DNA of 64,000 nt, from positions 62,001 through 126,000 of the forward strand of contig QJNS01000112.1 of assembly GCA_004154925.1 (NCBI GenBank), written 5' to 3'. Under the pieces are notes generated by a model. That model was given only the letters and a program-made list of their open reading frames with translations, was not told the origin of the DNA and did not search any database. The position numbers were made by a program, and so were the translations under genes. The DNA is from Monosporascus cannonballus. Lineage: Eukaryota > Ascomycota > Sordariomycetes > Xylariales. Below, in pieces: positions 20,622-33,252 of this stretch. The number at the start of each line of letters is the position of its first letter. Positions within the stretch are counted from its first letter, which is position 1.

Positions 20622-22810
20622 ATGGCTATGCCTGGGCTTGCCCAGAATAACCAACCCTGGGTGAACACCCACCAGCAACGGCGGCCGGCTCTCGCCTGTT
20701 CGGCGTGTAGGCGTAGAAAAATTAGGTGACAAATGCCTACTCCCACGCCCTCGGTAGATACCTAGGTCTAACTTTGCGTAATCAAAATAGGTGTGACCGA
20801 CAGACACCATGCGAACAATGCACCAAAGCGGGTATTGATGTTTGTAGCTATGTCAGTAATAAGCAAAGCAGCCCAATAGCGGCCCCATTCCACCCGCAAG
20901 ACACACGACTCTCTATGTTCAAGCAAGCCCCCCATCGACCCAGCACGAGGGCAGGCATAACAAGGACGAGCAGCGCCATAGCATCTGATGATTGCTCCCA
21001 CGGCCCTGCGGGATTCTCTGGCTTCGAGGAGCCAACGCTGTTACTCGGCACCTCCCACGCTCCGGAGGCGGGAACTACCTTCAGCAAATCCTCCAATGAC
21101 TCGAACAAGCAACTGCCTCGGCCGTTTGAAGATTGTTTCCCACAATAAGATTTTCTCTTAGAGGCTCATTCTCTAAGCCCAGGTTCTACGGACAAAGCCA
21201 TTGGGTCAATTTTGTGCATCAAGTAAGGCTGCCTTCTTTTACGACTCCATACTAGCCCCTTAAAATTGGTATATACTCACACTCAGCAGTCAGTGCAAGT
21301 AACTGAAGCCACGATGGCCTACGAGACAGATGAGCACAACGGCTACACGATAGCTCGATGCTTATCCCTTGCTAACGTCATTACGAAGCAAGAATCGGTT
21401 ACTGCTCAACAAGTAATGGGTGGATCTTTCGGGGACATGATCCCACCACGTGCGGAATCAGACTATCTCGTCCAGACGTACCTTCGTACCTTCCAGACAG
21501 TCTTCGGCATCCTCCCAGTTTCCTCGTTTCGCGATAGCTATAAAAATTTCTGGGGCAGCCCTGTTACAGCCAGCGACAAGTTCTTGACTACTCTTCTCCT
21601 CGTGATGGCTCTCGGGTAGATTTTCTGCTCGAGGGAGATTGGCATCGAGCGCCCAACGGTTCTGCGGTGGATGCATTTCGCTTCCATGTGGATCTACTCA
21701 CCAAAAGAGATGGATCAACTCGACCTCGACGACCTTCGCATACAATGTTTGTTCTTGTTTGCGCGGCACGCCACGGACGTTAACAACGATAAGTGCTGGT
21801 TATCCTCGGACTCTCTAGTGCGTATGGCTATGCATTTGGGTCTCCATTTTGATCCAGCAAAACACGAACTCTCGGATATACCATCGTCTGAGATCGAAGC
21901 CCGGCGAAGACTCTGGGCGACTGTCCTCGAGCTCGAGGTCCAGTCCAGCATGGACCATGGGGGCTGTCCTTCGGTTGACAGGGAACACTACGATTGCGCC
22001 GCACCAAGCAACGTTGACGACGCGGATGCGGAGGGTAACGTCTCAGTCCCCAGGACTGAGAGTCAGCCCACGCAGTCTTCAATCCAGATCCTACTAATGA
22101 GGAGCATTCGTACCCGTCTATGCATAGCACGCTTCTTGAATACTTTCCAAAGTGATATGTTCTTTGATACGGCATTACGTCTGAGCTCAGAACTCGCTGA
22201 ATCCCTCAAGGGCTGCCCTAACATCCTCGAGGCTTACCGGAGGAGCACAACACCGCCGACGGCTTTTCAGACAAAAATGTATGACCTCTTAACGCGGAGG
22301 GTTTTCCTGGGTTTGCACCATCCTTTCGCTGTCATGGGTATGAAAGACCCATCATATTACTACTCATGCAAGATGTGCATCGAAACTTCGCTGTTTCTAT
22401 GTCCCAAGACGACACTGTCGAGTGAAGAAGACTTCCAGCGCCTCCGACTAAGTGGTTCGGGGCTTTTACATAATTCGTACACACCAAGTGTGCTTTACAT
22501 GTGTTCGGAGCTTATCGATCAAGCGGAGGAAGGCGGGCATCTCTCCACGAGCCCTCTGGAAACGTCACTATACAAGGATATGCGCATCGCCGCAGAGTCC
22601 TACATGGACTCAGCTCTGGGGCGGATCAACTTGGGCGAGATAAGTATTCGGTGCTGCCTGGCCGTATGCTATTTACTCGCACGGGTTGATGCCGTAAAAG
22701 CCCGCACCGCTGTAGAGCCGAGGATCATGGAGGCTCTGGGAAAATATCTCGAGAGGTATCACGGGTGTCTGATGGGCCGAATGCAAGAAGCATCAGAGCT
22801 AACGGTCTAA
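20622..22810 (+). pseudogene. Zn2Cys6 fungal transcription factor, interrupted
   Basis: Exon 1 (20622-20725) and exon 2 (from 20791) join across a 65-nt intron (GTGACA..CTAAC..AATAG) to give a zinc cluster at residues 26-53: C-x2-C-x6-C-x5-C-x2-C-x7-C (ACSACRRRKIRC, CDRQTPCEQC). A later exon (PRFYGQSHWVNFV) ends at 21222, and a 64-nt intron (21223-21286) leads to the middle homology region (LVQTYLRTFQTVFGILPVSS, then MAMHLGLHFDP and RRRLWATVLELE), typical of nuclear fungal-specific regulators. Three defects appear. The frame changes between 21124 and 21161, either a 38-nt intron or a frameshift. An in-frame TAG lies at 21617-21619 within well-conserved sequence. The terminal TAA lies inside Copia-2 LTR sequence, so the C-terminus is cut off. 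It may have regulated the neighbouring transporter. Confidence 0.75.
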
Positions 22811-23091
22811 GAATTGGGACAGAAGGTGAGGCTACCCTGCAAAGATTTGTATGGGAAAACGTTTAGGGGAGACCCAAAGTGTGTCGCAGAAAATAGAATT
22901 CTCTATATCTTAGCTATCTCAGTCCAACAACAGCTGGGGAAATTCAGAGCTATATATATGCGAATAATGGCTTATTAAGCTTTATCGTTCCATTATTAAT
23001 AAACGAAAAGATTTGGAAGACTTTGGAAGACTTAGCCACCTTCGCCATCGGCTATAAGAGTATATCCGAAGCTAAACTCCGAATTCCTACA
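22806..23091 (-). repeat. Copia-2 3' LTR
   Basis: It aligns with 61801-62108 from TCTAAGAATTGGGACAG to GAATTCCTACA. The right copy has a 23-bp extra segment and more A/T. On the minus strand it starts TGTAGG and is preceded by a short purine tract (CGAGGGGC). Its leftmost bases coincide with the terminal TAA of the transcription factor frame. Confidence 0.85.
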
Positions 23092-25611
23092 GCCCCTCGT
23101 AAGGTGTATATATTTACTTATTTAAATATATAATACTTATACAGGAATTTGGAATGTGATTCCATATATAGCATTTATATCCACTTTAAAAGTATATAGA
23201 TAGTTCGATATATAATATTTACGTCTACTTATTATTGTTATTTATCGTTATTAAGTGGTAAAAGCTTTAAGGTAAAACATCTATTTTATATACTGTTATA
23301 TACTGCTTATATTAAGCTTGGATATAAGGTTATCTTGTATACTTTTATCTAGAGGCTTTGTTAATATATCAGCGAATTGCTTTTTAATATATATATATGA
23401 TATATAGCTACTTTCTTTTTAACTACAGCTTTTCTAGTAAAGTGATATTGTATATCGATATGTTTTACCCTTTTATGGAATTCAGGATTTTCTGCTAATT
23501 TTTTTACAGCTTCGTTATTAATTAAAATTCCTAGAAGCTTGGTTATATATCCTAGATTAAAATAATTATTTAAGTAACACAACATACTACTTAAGTATAT
23601 AGCTTCTGTAATAGCGTCTTTTAAAGCTATATATTCGGCTTTACCATTGTTTAAAGCTATTGTTTTTTGGAGTTGTGAAATCAAGCTAATAAGATTATTA
23701 ATTCGTATATTCTCTAGGCAGATTATAGAGCCTGATATTGATTCTCGGTTATTTATATCGTTACTCCAGTCTGAATCGGAATATAGCTTTAATTCAAGAT
23801 TTTCGTTATAGTTTTACATTAAACCTTTATTAGAGAATTTTAATAAATATCTCCATATATTATTTAACTTTTTAAAGTATTGTGTACTAGGATTTGAAAT
23901 AAAATTAACATATATACAGATTGCAAAAGTTATATTAAGTTTAATCTTTAAAGCTAAATATAATAAAAAGCTGATTTGCTTTTAATATTCATTAATATTT
24001 TGATTTGAAGTTTTAAACTTATGTTTAGCCAATTTAATATCTGGAATTAAAGAGGTATTTTTTGGTTTTATATTAGGGTTATTTCTGATATATTACTTTT
24101 TTTAAAAACCTTTTAATATATTTTCTTTAGTATATCTTTATCGTTTTATTTTCTCGGTTTATATCAATTTCGTTACCTAAATAGATAAATACTAAACTTA
24201 TACGGTCTAGTTTTATATATTTTAATAATTTTTAACAAAGATATCTATAATTTTAATAAACGAATTTATTATTAACACCCTATTCACCTTACAAATCATT
24301 ATCATTTTAGATTCTTTATTTATAAATATATCTTTATGGTATAAAAAATTGTAAATATATACCTTTTTAGTATATTAGCAAAATGTGTATACTATAACCT
24401 AAGTAATTGCTTTAAGTTATTTAAAACTTTGTTTAATTTAGCCCCCTTGTTTTTATTTAAAGCTTTAAGATGAAAACTTTTTGATAACTTAATATATATC
24501 TTTTTATTTATATCAAAGTAAATGAAAATGTTTTATACCTAAAATTATATTATATGCCACCCTTTATTAATAGCTATTATTGATAATAAATACCAGGTTT
24601 TTAGTTTAGCTCTTGTTGAAAAGGCTTCTAAGTAATTAATATCTAGTTGTTAATTAAAGCCTTATACGATAAATCTAGCTTTAAATCTTTCATTCTTTTC
24701 TTTATTAATTACCCTGTTAGATTTAAATAATTAACGGGTCCTTATCACCTTTTTATCTAAGAGTAAATCAGTTATAGTATACGTATTTTGACGTTTTAGT
24801 TCCTTAATTTTTTCTTAATAGATTACTAGCCAAAAACCTTTACTAACATTTTATATAGCTTATTTAAAAGTGTTAAGTTCTGTTATTAAAGTTATTAACA
24901 CGAAATCAGCTTTATTCTTTCGTTTAAAAGTTAATAACTAATTCGTTAATAAAGTATTTTTAACCGTATATAACAAATTATCTGTATTTATTTATATATA
25001 GTCTTCGATTAGTTCGTTATTATTATGTTTTATTCGTTCCTTTTTATTTTTACTATTATTATTAATAGATATATTATTATTAGATTTTTTTTATTAAACG
25101 TTGAAAATAACTGCGTAATCGTTTATTTAAGGATTAAATTTATGGGATTTGTATAACCTTTATTTCTAGCTACTGTAATTATTTTAAGGTTTTTTTTTCT
25201 ATGTTTTGAAAATTTTTATAATTAAAATTATTGGTTAAATTAGTTGTTATATTATTATTTGCAGCTGATATAGGCTTTGATCAGAGTTGTGCTAGCTGAT
25301 TTTAACTAACCGCTCTCTTATTTTAGTTACAAGAATAATTTGAATTATATTATAGCTTTAGAAGGTAGCCTTTTTCAGCTATATCATCAGCTTCTGAAGC
25401 TTTAAAAGCCTTTACAACTTCTGTAGCTTCTTTAAAACTGTAGTTGTTATTAGAAAAATTGACGTTATTAAGAGATATTTTTGGCTTTTAATAAGGCTCT
25501 TTTAGGCCTCTTTTATCGGCTATATCAGTTATAAAGCGATTTTCGAGAGTATAGACGTGCCGGAACTATGTAGGTTTTTGTTATTTAAATCCCAGATTTT
25601 ATAATAGTTAT
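23092..25611 (-). pseudogene. Copia-2 RT and RNase H remnant
   Basis: Minus-strand translation gives QFADILTKPLDKS near 23340 (copia RNase H end) and a frame at 23361-23684 with QKTIALNNGKAEYIALKDA and NEAVKKLAENPEFHKR. RT follows upstream: WHII..DV-type and FHLKALNKNKGA segments around 24200-24500 and IRTR.LFKS..VTNKEKNERF-type residues around 24700. At the usual VDD position I read VNR near 24290. Acidic and Asn-rich linker sequence reaches the X insertion at 25611. Compared with the chromoviruses the mutation load is moderate. Confidence 0.75.
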
Positions 25612-25759
25612 TGTCATAGCGCTGTACGTTTCTTAGATTCTAGGAGATATTTTATTATTGTACAAAGAAGAAAAAAAGAATTTATTTAGCGACTGTATAA
25701 CGCTTACATATATATAGCAAAACTACAACTTAAAAAGCCGCTTTATTAATGCCGTAATA
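25612..25759 (-). repeat. X 3' LTR
   Basis: This 148-bp repeat starts TGTCATAGCGCTGTACG and ends GCCGTAATA. It matches 52252-52400 along its full length, with mostly C/T and G/A differences. Confidence 0.85.
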
Positions 25760-28700
25760 ATAATCTTTCTTTTTTAAAACAGTAATTTTTAACTACTTAA
25801 TAAAAGAAAAAAAATCGAAATATTTTCCCCGAGTTCGAACCCTAGCTTACTGGTAATGTATTAAGTGTTATAAGGGGTATATGTAATGTAACCGACAGAA
25901 GGCCGCGGTGATAGCGGAATAGCGGGTTACCGTATAGAAAAATGCATAATATCAATTCTAATATAGAAATAACAATATCGTTATACGGAATATTATTAAT
26001 CTGACGGAATTTTGCCGCATCTTTTTTTTACAATTTTCGCGATATAAATATTAAGCGCTTTTTAATTTTTTTCTTTTCTCCTTTTTTTAACAACTCCGTA
26101 TTATTAATTTTATAATATCTTTACTTTTTTTGACGTTTTTATATCGTTTATTTACTTGCTGTTATACATTATTTATTTATTATCTTAACAATATTTCCTC
26201 GATTTTATATTATTTACATAACGTCTATCCGTGCTAAATAAGCTTATATGGTTTATTTTCGAAATATTATCGTTAATTGTAATTTGGATTTTGGTAAAAT
26301 ATTTATTTTTTGCTACGGTTTGGCGTTTACCGCGACGGGCAAGTATACGTTTTATATTATATATGAAAATGTGTATTAATTAATAAATTTAATATTTTAT
26401 TATATTACCGTTACGTGTATGTAACTTTATTATTTTTATTAATTTTACGATATAAAATCGGCGAAAAACGTTTAAAATATTTCTCAAAAATTAAATACTT
26501 TTTTTAATTAAGTGAATTTTAATTTCGACGTTAATTACAATAATAATAACAAACTTATTTTTAACCACGACGGCGATTAAACGTACGCGTACTTTAACGG
26601 TTTTCGTTAAAAAATGTTACGGAATGATATTATATTTTTATATTATCTTCAAAATAATCGAAAAAATTTACCGTATTACTTTTAATGTAACAAACGCGAA
26701 AAAAAGTTAATTTGGTTTTTGTTGGTTTCGATTACGTTATATAAAAAGTTCGATTATGTTACATAAATTGTTATTCGATAAATGTTAATATAAATTTATA
26801 ATTTTCGATTCATAAATTACCTTATAAATATAATATTATATGTATTACGTATTATGTAATACTGTAATATTAATTTCGTAATAATAAAATAATAATTACA
26901 TTACTATTTAAAAAAAGATAACAAAATATATTTAGGTTATAGATAACGAAAAGTATTAGATATAAATATTAATTAAATATATTTTTTGTCGAAAGATATA
27001 TTTTATTATTTTCGTAACTTTAGGTACCGGTTAGGCAGATGATAATATAGTAATGTTTTCTTTGCGTTTTAATAATTTTAATTATTATATTATTATTACT
27101 ATATTATATTCCTTTTTAAGATTAAATTCTTTATTATTATATAGTTATCATAGTAACGTATCGTTATTAGGCCGCCTATTTTCATGGTTCAATTATTTAT
27201 GGCGTTTTGGGTACTAATAAAATTTGTATTCTTTTTATTATCTTAGTATAATATGGCTATTATCGTAACATTGCCGCGATATTAGCCTAATATAATATTT
27301 TCTTTTTTTACGTATTTCTCGCGATATTTTTCGTTAACATTTTGATAATATTTGAAATTAATTAAATACTTTAGGTTGAATAAAATTATTGCTATAAAAT
27401 TTCATTATATTTATATTATACTTTTTAAAACCTGTAAATAGCTCTTAAATAAGGCGGTATAGATATAGCTATTTAATCTTATATTTAAAGCCGTATTAAA
27501 TATTTTTGAAATTTAAATTCTTTTAAAAATATTATTTAATGTTTTCTATGTTATTTTCATTTGTAACGATAATATTATTAGTACGTGTATTTTATATTCT
27601 ACTTATTACGTCTTATTTCGAAACATATAATTTGTAATATTAAATTAGAAAAATATAAAAAACTAAAAATAATATATATTATATCGGAAATTATATATTT
27701 ATAATGCCAAAATATGGTTTAATAATAAGAAGAAAAAAATGTTATTTATTTGTTAATAAATGCATTATTAAACCGTTTTTATTTCATATTACGTATCCTA
27801 ATTTATATATATTGTTTTTCTAAAACCCTATCGGTATTAGAATATAAAACAATTTACTTATTTTGCGTATCGGTTTTAGGTTTTTTTACATTAATATTTT
27901 GGGCTTTTAAAAAATCGTTTTAATTTATTAACTTAATGTATTGTTTTCCTATGTTTTTTTATTATTCAAAGGTTTCAAAGGTTTTAAAATATTATTATAA
28001 TTCCGTAATTAGAATAAGATAAAATTAATAATTAATAAAAATGACAAAACGTTAATACCTTCAAATCTATAATTATTATTAATCAATTCGGTTAAAAATA
28101 CATTTATTTAATCGTTTAAAAAACTAATAATACTTTTATAAGAATTATTTTTTTATATTATTAATTGTTTTTGTTTAAATATCGATATATAAATAATAAA
28201 CGGTTGAAATACGAAATATAATACCTAAATGTTAATTAAGGGTTTTTCAAAATATTGAAATTAAATACGTATTATAATCCGAAATAATTATAACGAAGAT
28301 ACCGTATACACGATATACGTTAAAAAAGAACGTATTTATAAAAGTATTTACGGATATATAAATAACAGTAACGAAATAACGTATTTTTGTAAATCTGATA
28401 ATTATTATAAATATATATTTATAAATGTATATATATTTTTCGTAAAAGAGAAAAAGGCCGATATAATTTACGAAAATATTGTTTTATAGGACAAGTAAAA
28501 TAAATAAAAGTTAAAAAAACTTGTTGGCGAAATTTTACATGTTTTAATGCGTTAATAGAAATAATAACCTTATACAAATATATTTATATTTTAAAATAAG
28601 CTTAATTAATAATAATTCCGTTATAATTATGTACACTAATCGGTCAATTAGAACCGTGCGCCCACCTATTTCTTACCAAAACATAGGCTTTTTACACCGG

Positions 28701-29299
28701 ACATAATAATACAAATAAATTAAATAAAATTAAACGAAAATAATAATTTTATAGAACTTTGATTAATTTAACTATATTTTATATAATACGTTAAATATTA
28801 TAATAAATGCGGAAATTATCATTACGAAAATATTACTTTACGTATTATTACATAGAATTTGAAATTTTTACTTTGTAAAGGGTTATTACTAAGTAAAATT
28901 TTATGTTCTGTTCGTAGATAATATAATTAAAATGATAATTAACCATAAAAACAAAACATTTATATATATATGTATGCATGGATATTCGCCTGATATTTTT
29001 ACTGTTTTTCTTTAATTTATTATAATAAAGTGAACATGGTGTGTTTAGGTGAGAAATCGGCCAGTGCACGGTTCCATTTGGTCTCCAAGTGTATATATTT
29101 TAAACTATTTAGAATATTCCGTAAATAGTATATTATAATTGCCTTGTAATATTTAATATAATAAATATTTATGATTAAATTTAAATTATTTATTTTTAAT
29201 ATAATTATTTTTTGTTTGAGTTTATAATTAACTGTTCTAATTTTAAATATTTTATAGATATTGAATTTAAATCGTTTATAAATTAGCTTCATTAAAGTC
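25760..29299 (-). other. X internal region, 3' part, strongly degraded
   Basis: By position this holds the end of X pol (integrase) and its 3' non-coding region, but few motifs survive. A GC-richer patch at 25836-25945 includes GAGTTCGAACCCTAG, similar to a tRNA T-arm. It may be a tRNA-derived fragment or chance. An inverted repeat pair at 28651-29073 is listed separately. No independent gene is supported. Confidence 0.45.
28651..29073. repeat. Inverted repeat pair, possible MITE inside X
   Basis: GAACCGTGCGCCCACC at 28651 and the reverse complement of 29058-29073 (GAACCGTGCACTGGCC) start two imperfect arms of about 37 bp that stay similar through TTTCT.ACC.AAACA. The enclosed 350 bp are AT-rich with no recognisable gene. 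A clear target duplication was not found, so family and exact ends are open. Confidence 0.45.
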
Positions 29300-31000
29300 G
29301 CCAAAATATCGTTAGCTAATGTCGACGACCTATACGCGTTATTAATAAATACGTATATCGGTTCGTTAATATTTATAGCGTACGTTTTAAAGGAAACTTT
29401 TTTTTATTATTCGAGTAAAAATATTCTCCGGAATTAGTACGTTATTTTGTCGTTAACGATATTATAACGATCCGTAAATTAAGTATTAAGTTAATGCAAT
29501 AAGGCGGTCGAGATCGTACCTTTTTTTTCGGTTTATAAATTATTTAAAATCTAAAATTACTCAGAAATTCGCATTACCGAACTTAGCGTTAATTTAAAAG
29601 CTTTATAGGTACGGAGTGTTATAAATTTTTATAATTAATAATAATTCATATAAGCTTTTTATTTTTTGTAATTCCGAATATTATCTTTTTTAAATTTTTA
29701 GTAATAGGTAATAATTCTAGGGTCCATTTTATATTTATATTTTATTAAATTATATTTTACCTAAAAAATGTAGTAAATCAAAATATATTTGATACGTTAT
29801 ATTATAAAAGTATTTCTTAAAGTTTGATTAAAAATATCGGTTTTTAACATCGTTTTACGCTGAAAGTCTTAATACAATAAAATCGACGCCGTAAAAAAGG
29901 CTTTTTTAAAACGTTAAAAGGTTATTATAACGTTTTTCGTTAAAAACTATTTTATTTCGTTTTATTTTTTTGAAATAATCAAAAAATTTATAATTAATGA
30001 AAACTTTTTTATATCGTTAATTAAAATATGCAAAAACAAAAAACGTTATAATTCTCGTAATATTTTAAAGAGTTTTTATTTTTAAATAACTTTAATTTTA
30101 TTATGGTTTATAATAATACTATAGATAAAAATTATTAAGCCGAATTAATGTATCTTCGTAATATTAAATTCGTATTTATATATTTTAATTATTAATTGTA
30201 TATCTGTAAAACGATAAATTATTTTATATACGTAATTGTTAGATTTTTCTATTTTTAATAAAAATTAAACTATTGCTGAAATAAGTTACAACTTATGAGT
30301 TTAAAAAGTTAAACAACGTATAATTTATATAATACTAAAAACGGATTCGAAATGTTTATTATATCGAAATTGATAATAAAATATTTAAATAATCTAAATC
30401 AGATTTTGAAAGTAATATTTTATTTATTTTTAAAAGTAATATAAAAACGATTTAAAAATATAACGATATTAAACTTTATAAATATCCGTACCGAACAAAA
30501 AACGTTTAAAGGTTTCTAAATTAAAGAAATAAGGTAGCGGTTTTTTATTATAACGTTGTTAAAATCGCGATATTAAATATAAATACGTATTTTTACTTTC
30601 CGACTTCTTTGCAAATAAAATAAGGGTGATTGCCGAAAATTTATTAAAATAAATAAACCTTTTTGAGTGATTATCGATATATTTCCGTACCGCTAGTAAT
30701 TTATAAAATGATATAACTTATATATAGTAATAAAGAAACGTTTAGCTTTAAAATAATTTAATTCTATGATCGAAGAAGTAATAAAATAACAAAAAATTAA
30801 TATTACGAAAAACGAATACTTTTATTAAATAGTAATATTCGAGTAATAATTTCTTTTAAATTTCGGTTATTATTATTAGTAATTTATTGTCGAAATATCT
30901 TTAAAAATTGTTTTTAGTTGTACGGTACAATTAAAGCATTTTACTTATTTAATCGTAAAAGGCTTATAAGTTAGGCGGAATAATATTCGGAATCACATTA
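29300..31000 (-). pseudogene. X pol remnant with gypsy-type reverse transcriptase
   Basis: Minus-strand translation gives YRDFNNVIIKNRYLISLI at about 30530-30575, the gypsy RT segment usually written YR.LN..T.KNRYPLPLI, followed to the left by FRLFKYFIINF (family FGLFEYLVMPFGL). Further left, about 29300-29450, an open stretch reads YNIVNDKIT and EPIYVFINNAYRSS, likely in the RNase H to integrase linker. Stops are so frequent that only islands can be read. Confidence 0.6.
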
Positions 31001-31856
31001 TTATCTAAGATAAAAATATTATATAAAATTACGATAAACGTTAATAACGTTATTTCGTTTATAAATAACGATTATAAAAATAAAACGACAATTTCGTATA
31101 ATATATTTATAGCAATGGTAAATTTAATTAAAAATATTATAATATTTTTAAACGATTAAACGTTAAAAATTTAATAACTCAAAATAATCGTATTATTATA
31201 AGTATAACATTAAAATTAAATAAAAAGATTAAAAAATAAAGAATACTTTTGTTAAAAAAGAGAAGGTGAGAAATTCCGATATCGTGTTATTATTGATATA
31301 TATTATTTTTATTATCTAGTTAATTAACAGATTGTATTTTCGGAATTAAAATAATTGAAAAATAACGTCAAAACCTTTTAAAGGTTATTGGTAAAAAAAT
31401 AAAAGTATTCGTAATAAACTTTATGCGAAATCGTATTATATAAATTTCTGCAACGGAACCGGTTATGATTTGATTTTTTAATTTAAATTAGCAAAATTTA
31501 AAAAACGTTAAATAATAGAGGATGCTATTTTGGCGTACGAAATTATTAACGATAACTGTATAAGTAAATTTTCGTATTTTACTCTAAACGATATCCGTAA
31601 TGTAATATTATAAGTAATTTATAAATAACACGAAAATAAATATATTAATGTTATAAAAAATATTGTTTAATTTATTATTATGTTAATAACTTAATGAAGG
31701 TTTTTAATTACGAATTCTTTTAAAAACTAAGTATTTTTTAATTATATCGCATTAGGTTTTCGTTGTAACGTTATAAACTTTACGTTAATTATTATAAATT
31801 ACGAATGGTTTTTAAAATATATTAAAAATATTACTTTTTTTAGTTAAGAGTTTACG

Positions 31857-32178
31857 TGTTACAACTCGACAAGCTTCGACCTCAGAAAATGATCAAATTA
31901 GAATAATACGAACCACTTCTCAGATTACATAACAGATTATTATTGCCAAACCAGTGATTACTAATAATTATTGAGAATCTTAAGTAATCCTAATTACTGC
32001 CGGGTACGTAATTCTAAATAATTTTAACTTATTATATAATTTCGTTACACAAAATACTTTTGATTTTACGAAACGTAATACGTTATTATATTTATTATTT
32101 AGATTTTTACGATATTTTTATTAATATAAACCCGTAAAACTAAGGTTTAATAATTAGTTAAACAGTTTAACCGTTATA
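31857..32178 (+). repeat. N2 5' LTR
   Basis: It begins TGTTACAACTCGACAAGC and ends AACCGTTATA. The last 110 bp are collinear with the LTRs of G1 and N1 (TACGATATTTTTATTAATAT, then AAACCCGTAAAACTAAGG); the first half belongs to a different subfamily. Confidence 0.7.
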
Positions 32179-33252
32179 TATTATAAATTTTTGTTTAATA
32201 ATTCGGTTAAAGTTTGAGCAATATTGCCGATATTATGTTTACTAACAAACAATCTGAACAGCTTATTTACCAGGTTCTTAATAACTCGGATATTGAAATG
32301 GAATCCGAGGGAAAAAAAGAAGCAGCTTTGCCTTTTTCCAAAAGAAATTTTTTAATACCTAGATATAATAAACGAACGCATTATTTAACTTAAAAAGGAC
32401 AAAAATAATTTTATAACGTTCTTTTAAGCCGTTTGTAAAAAGTTTAAGAAAAAAAAAGGCGTTTAAGATTAGGAAGATTTTTTAAATAAGCTAGATTATT
32501 TAGCTGAATTCTACTAAGAAACTAGATGTGATGATATGCACAGCTAGTTCTTATAAGGTGGATTAGGGTGTCCAAACCCCAATTAGGTGCATCAGCCAAT
32601 TCGGCGCCATTTCGGCGATATACCGGAGGTAAGGTTCGATCTTTACAAATGCGGCTGTAAACTAAAAAAAGTGAAAAGGCAAACCGAAAAAATTTCAACC
32701 GTTAACGTTCGACGGGTAATTGACACAAAGGGTCCGACCACAATATGTACTCATAAGGCGCAATAAAGCCTTTGGGGTTCGACACCTTATTCAACCCTAA
32801 AATCGGGACGATTTTACTAAAAAAGCAGGAGTAATTATGATAATAGATATAGCTAGTCCTTATAAGGTGAATTAGGGTGTCCAAACTCCAATTGGAGTTT
32901 GAAATTGCTGACCTTTTGGTATTATGGCTAGCATCTCACCCTCGTTATCTTACACTGGAAAAAGTCCTTAAACCTCTTAGGCCGGAAGTTTTTGCCGGAA
33001 TTTTAATTAAATTATAATTGTTTCTAATTTAATGCCGAACTTAATTTGGGTATTTTCTTATTCGACTTATTACGCCCATTATATAAATTGAATATGCGGT
33101 TAAATAGCTTATCGAAAATGCGGCTATTTGGTTCGAATTTATCATAAGAGAATATATTATTTTATTAGCAGAAAAATAAAATCTCGAAATAAGTCAAATT
33201 TATAATAATTACGAATAATTTGAATAAGTGTTCACGAAAATTTCGAAATAAT
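32179..33252 (+). pseudogene. N2 gag start, with a small repeat insertion
   Basis: After the LTR a plus frame begins MFTNKQSEQLIYQVLNNSD (32234) and continues with SEGKKEAALPFSKRNFL before stops accumulate. Such charged N-termini fit chromovirus gag, though the match is by position more than by motif. It is interrupted by the direct-repeat insert at about 32524-32898 and then by N1 at 33253. Confidence 0.5.
32524..32898. repeat. Direct repeats bracketing a short GC-normal insert
   Basis: About 60 bp at 32524-32585 (AGCTAGTTCTTATAAGG, GGGTGTCCAAACCCCAATTA) recur at 32830-32891, with changes mostly of the RIP type. Between them are 245 bp containing GTAAGGTTCGATCTTTAC, which folds like a tRNA T-arm and carries a B-box-like GGTTCGATC. 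It resembles a tiny LTR (TRIM) or SINE-type element, but the ends and duplication are unclear. The minus frame at 32702-32884 is not considered real. Confidence 0.4.

Noticed and set aside
21828..22175. Long minus-strand frame opposite the regulator
   Set aside because: The plus frame there has the regulator's family motifs; the minus frame is a codon-bias shadow.
22760..22806. Possible extension of the Copia-2 LTR homology into the regulator coding end
   Set aside because: A weak similarity (GCATC..GGCT) to 61780-61800 needs several gaps and is within chance, so the border was set at 22806.
25836..25945. Possible tRNA gene around GAGTTCGAACCCTAG
   Set aside because: No A box at the right distance and strand and no cloverleaf could be drawn; at most a fragment.
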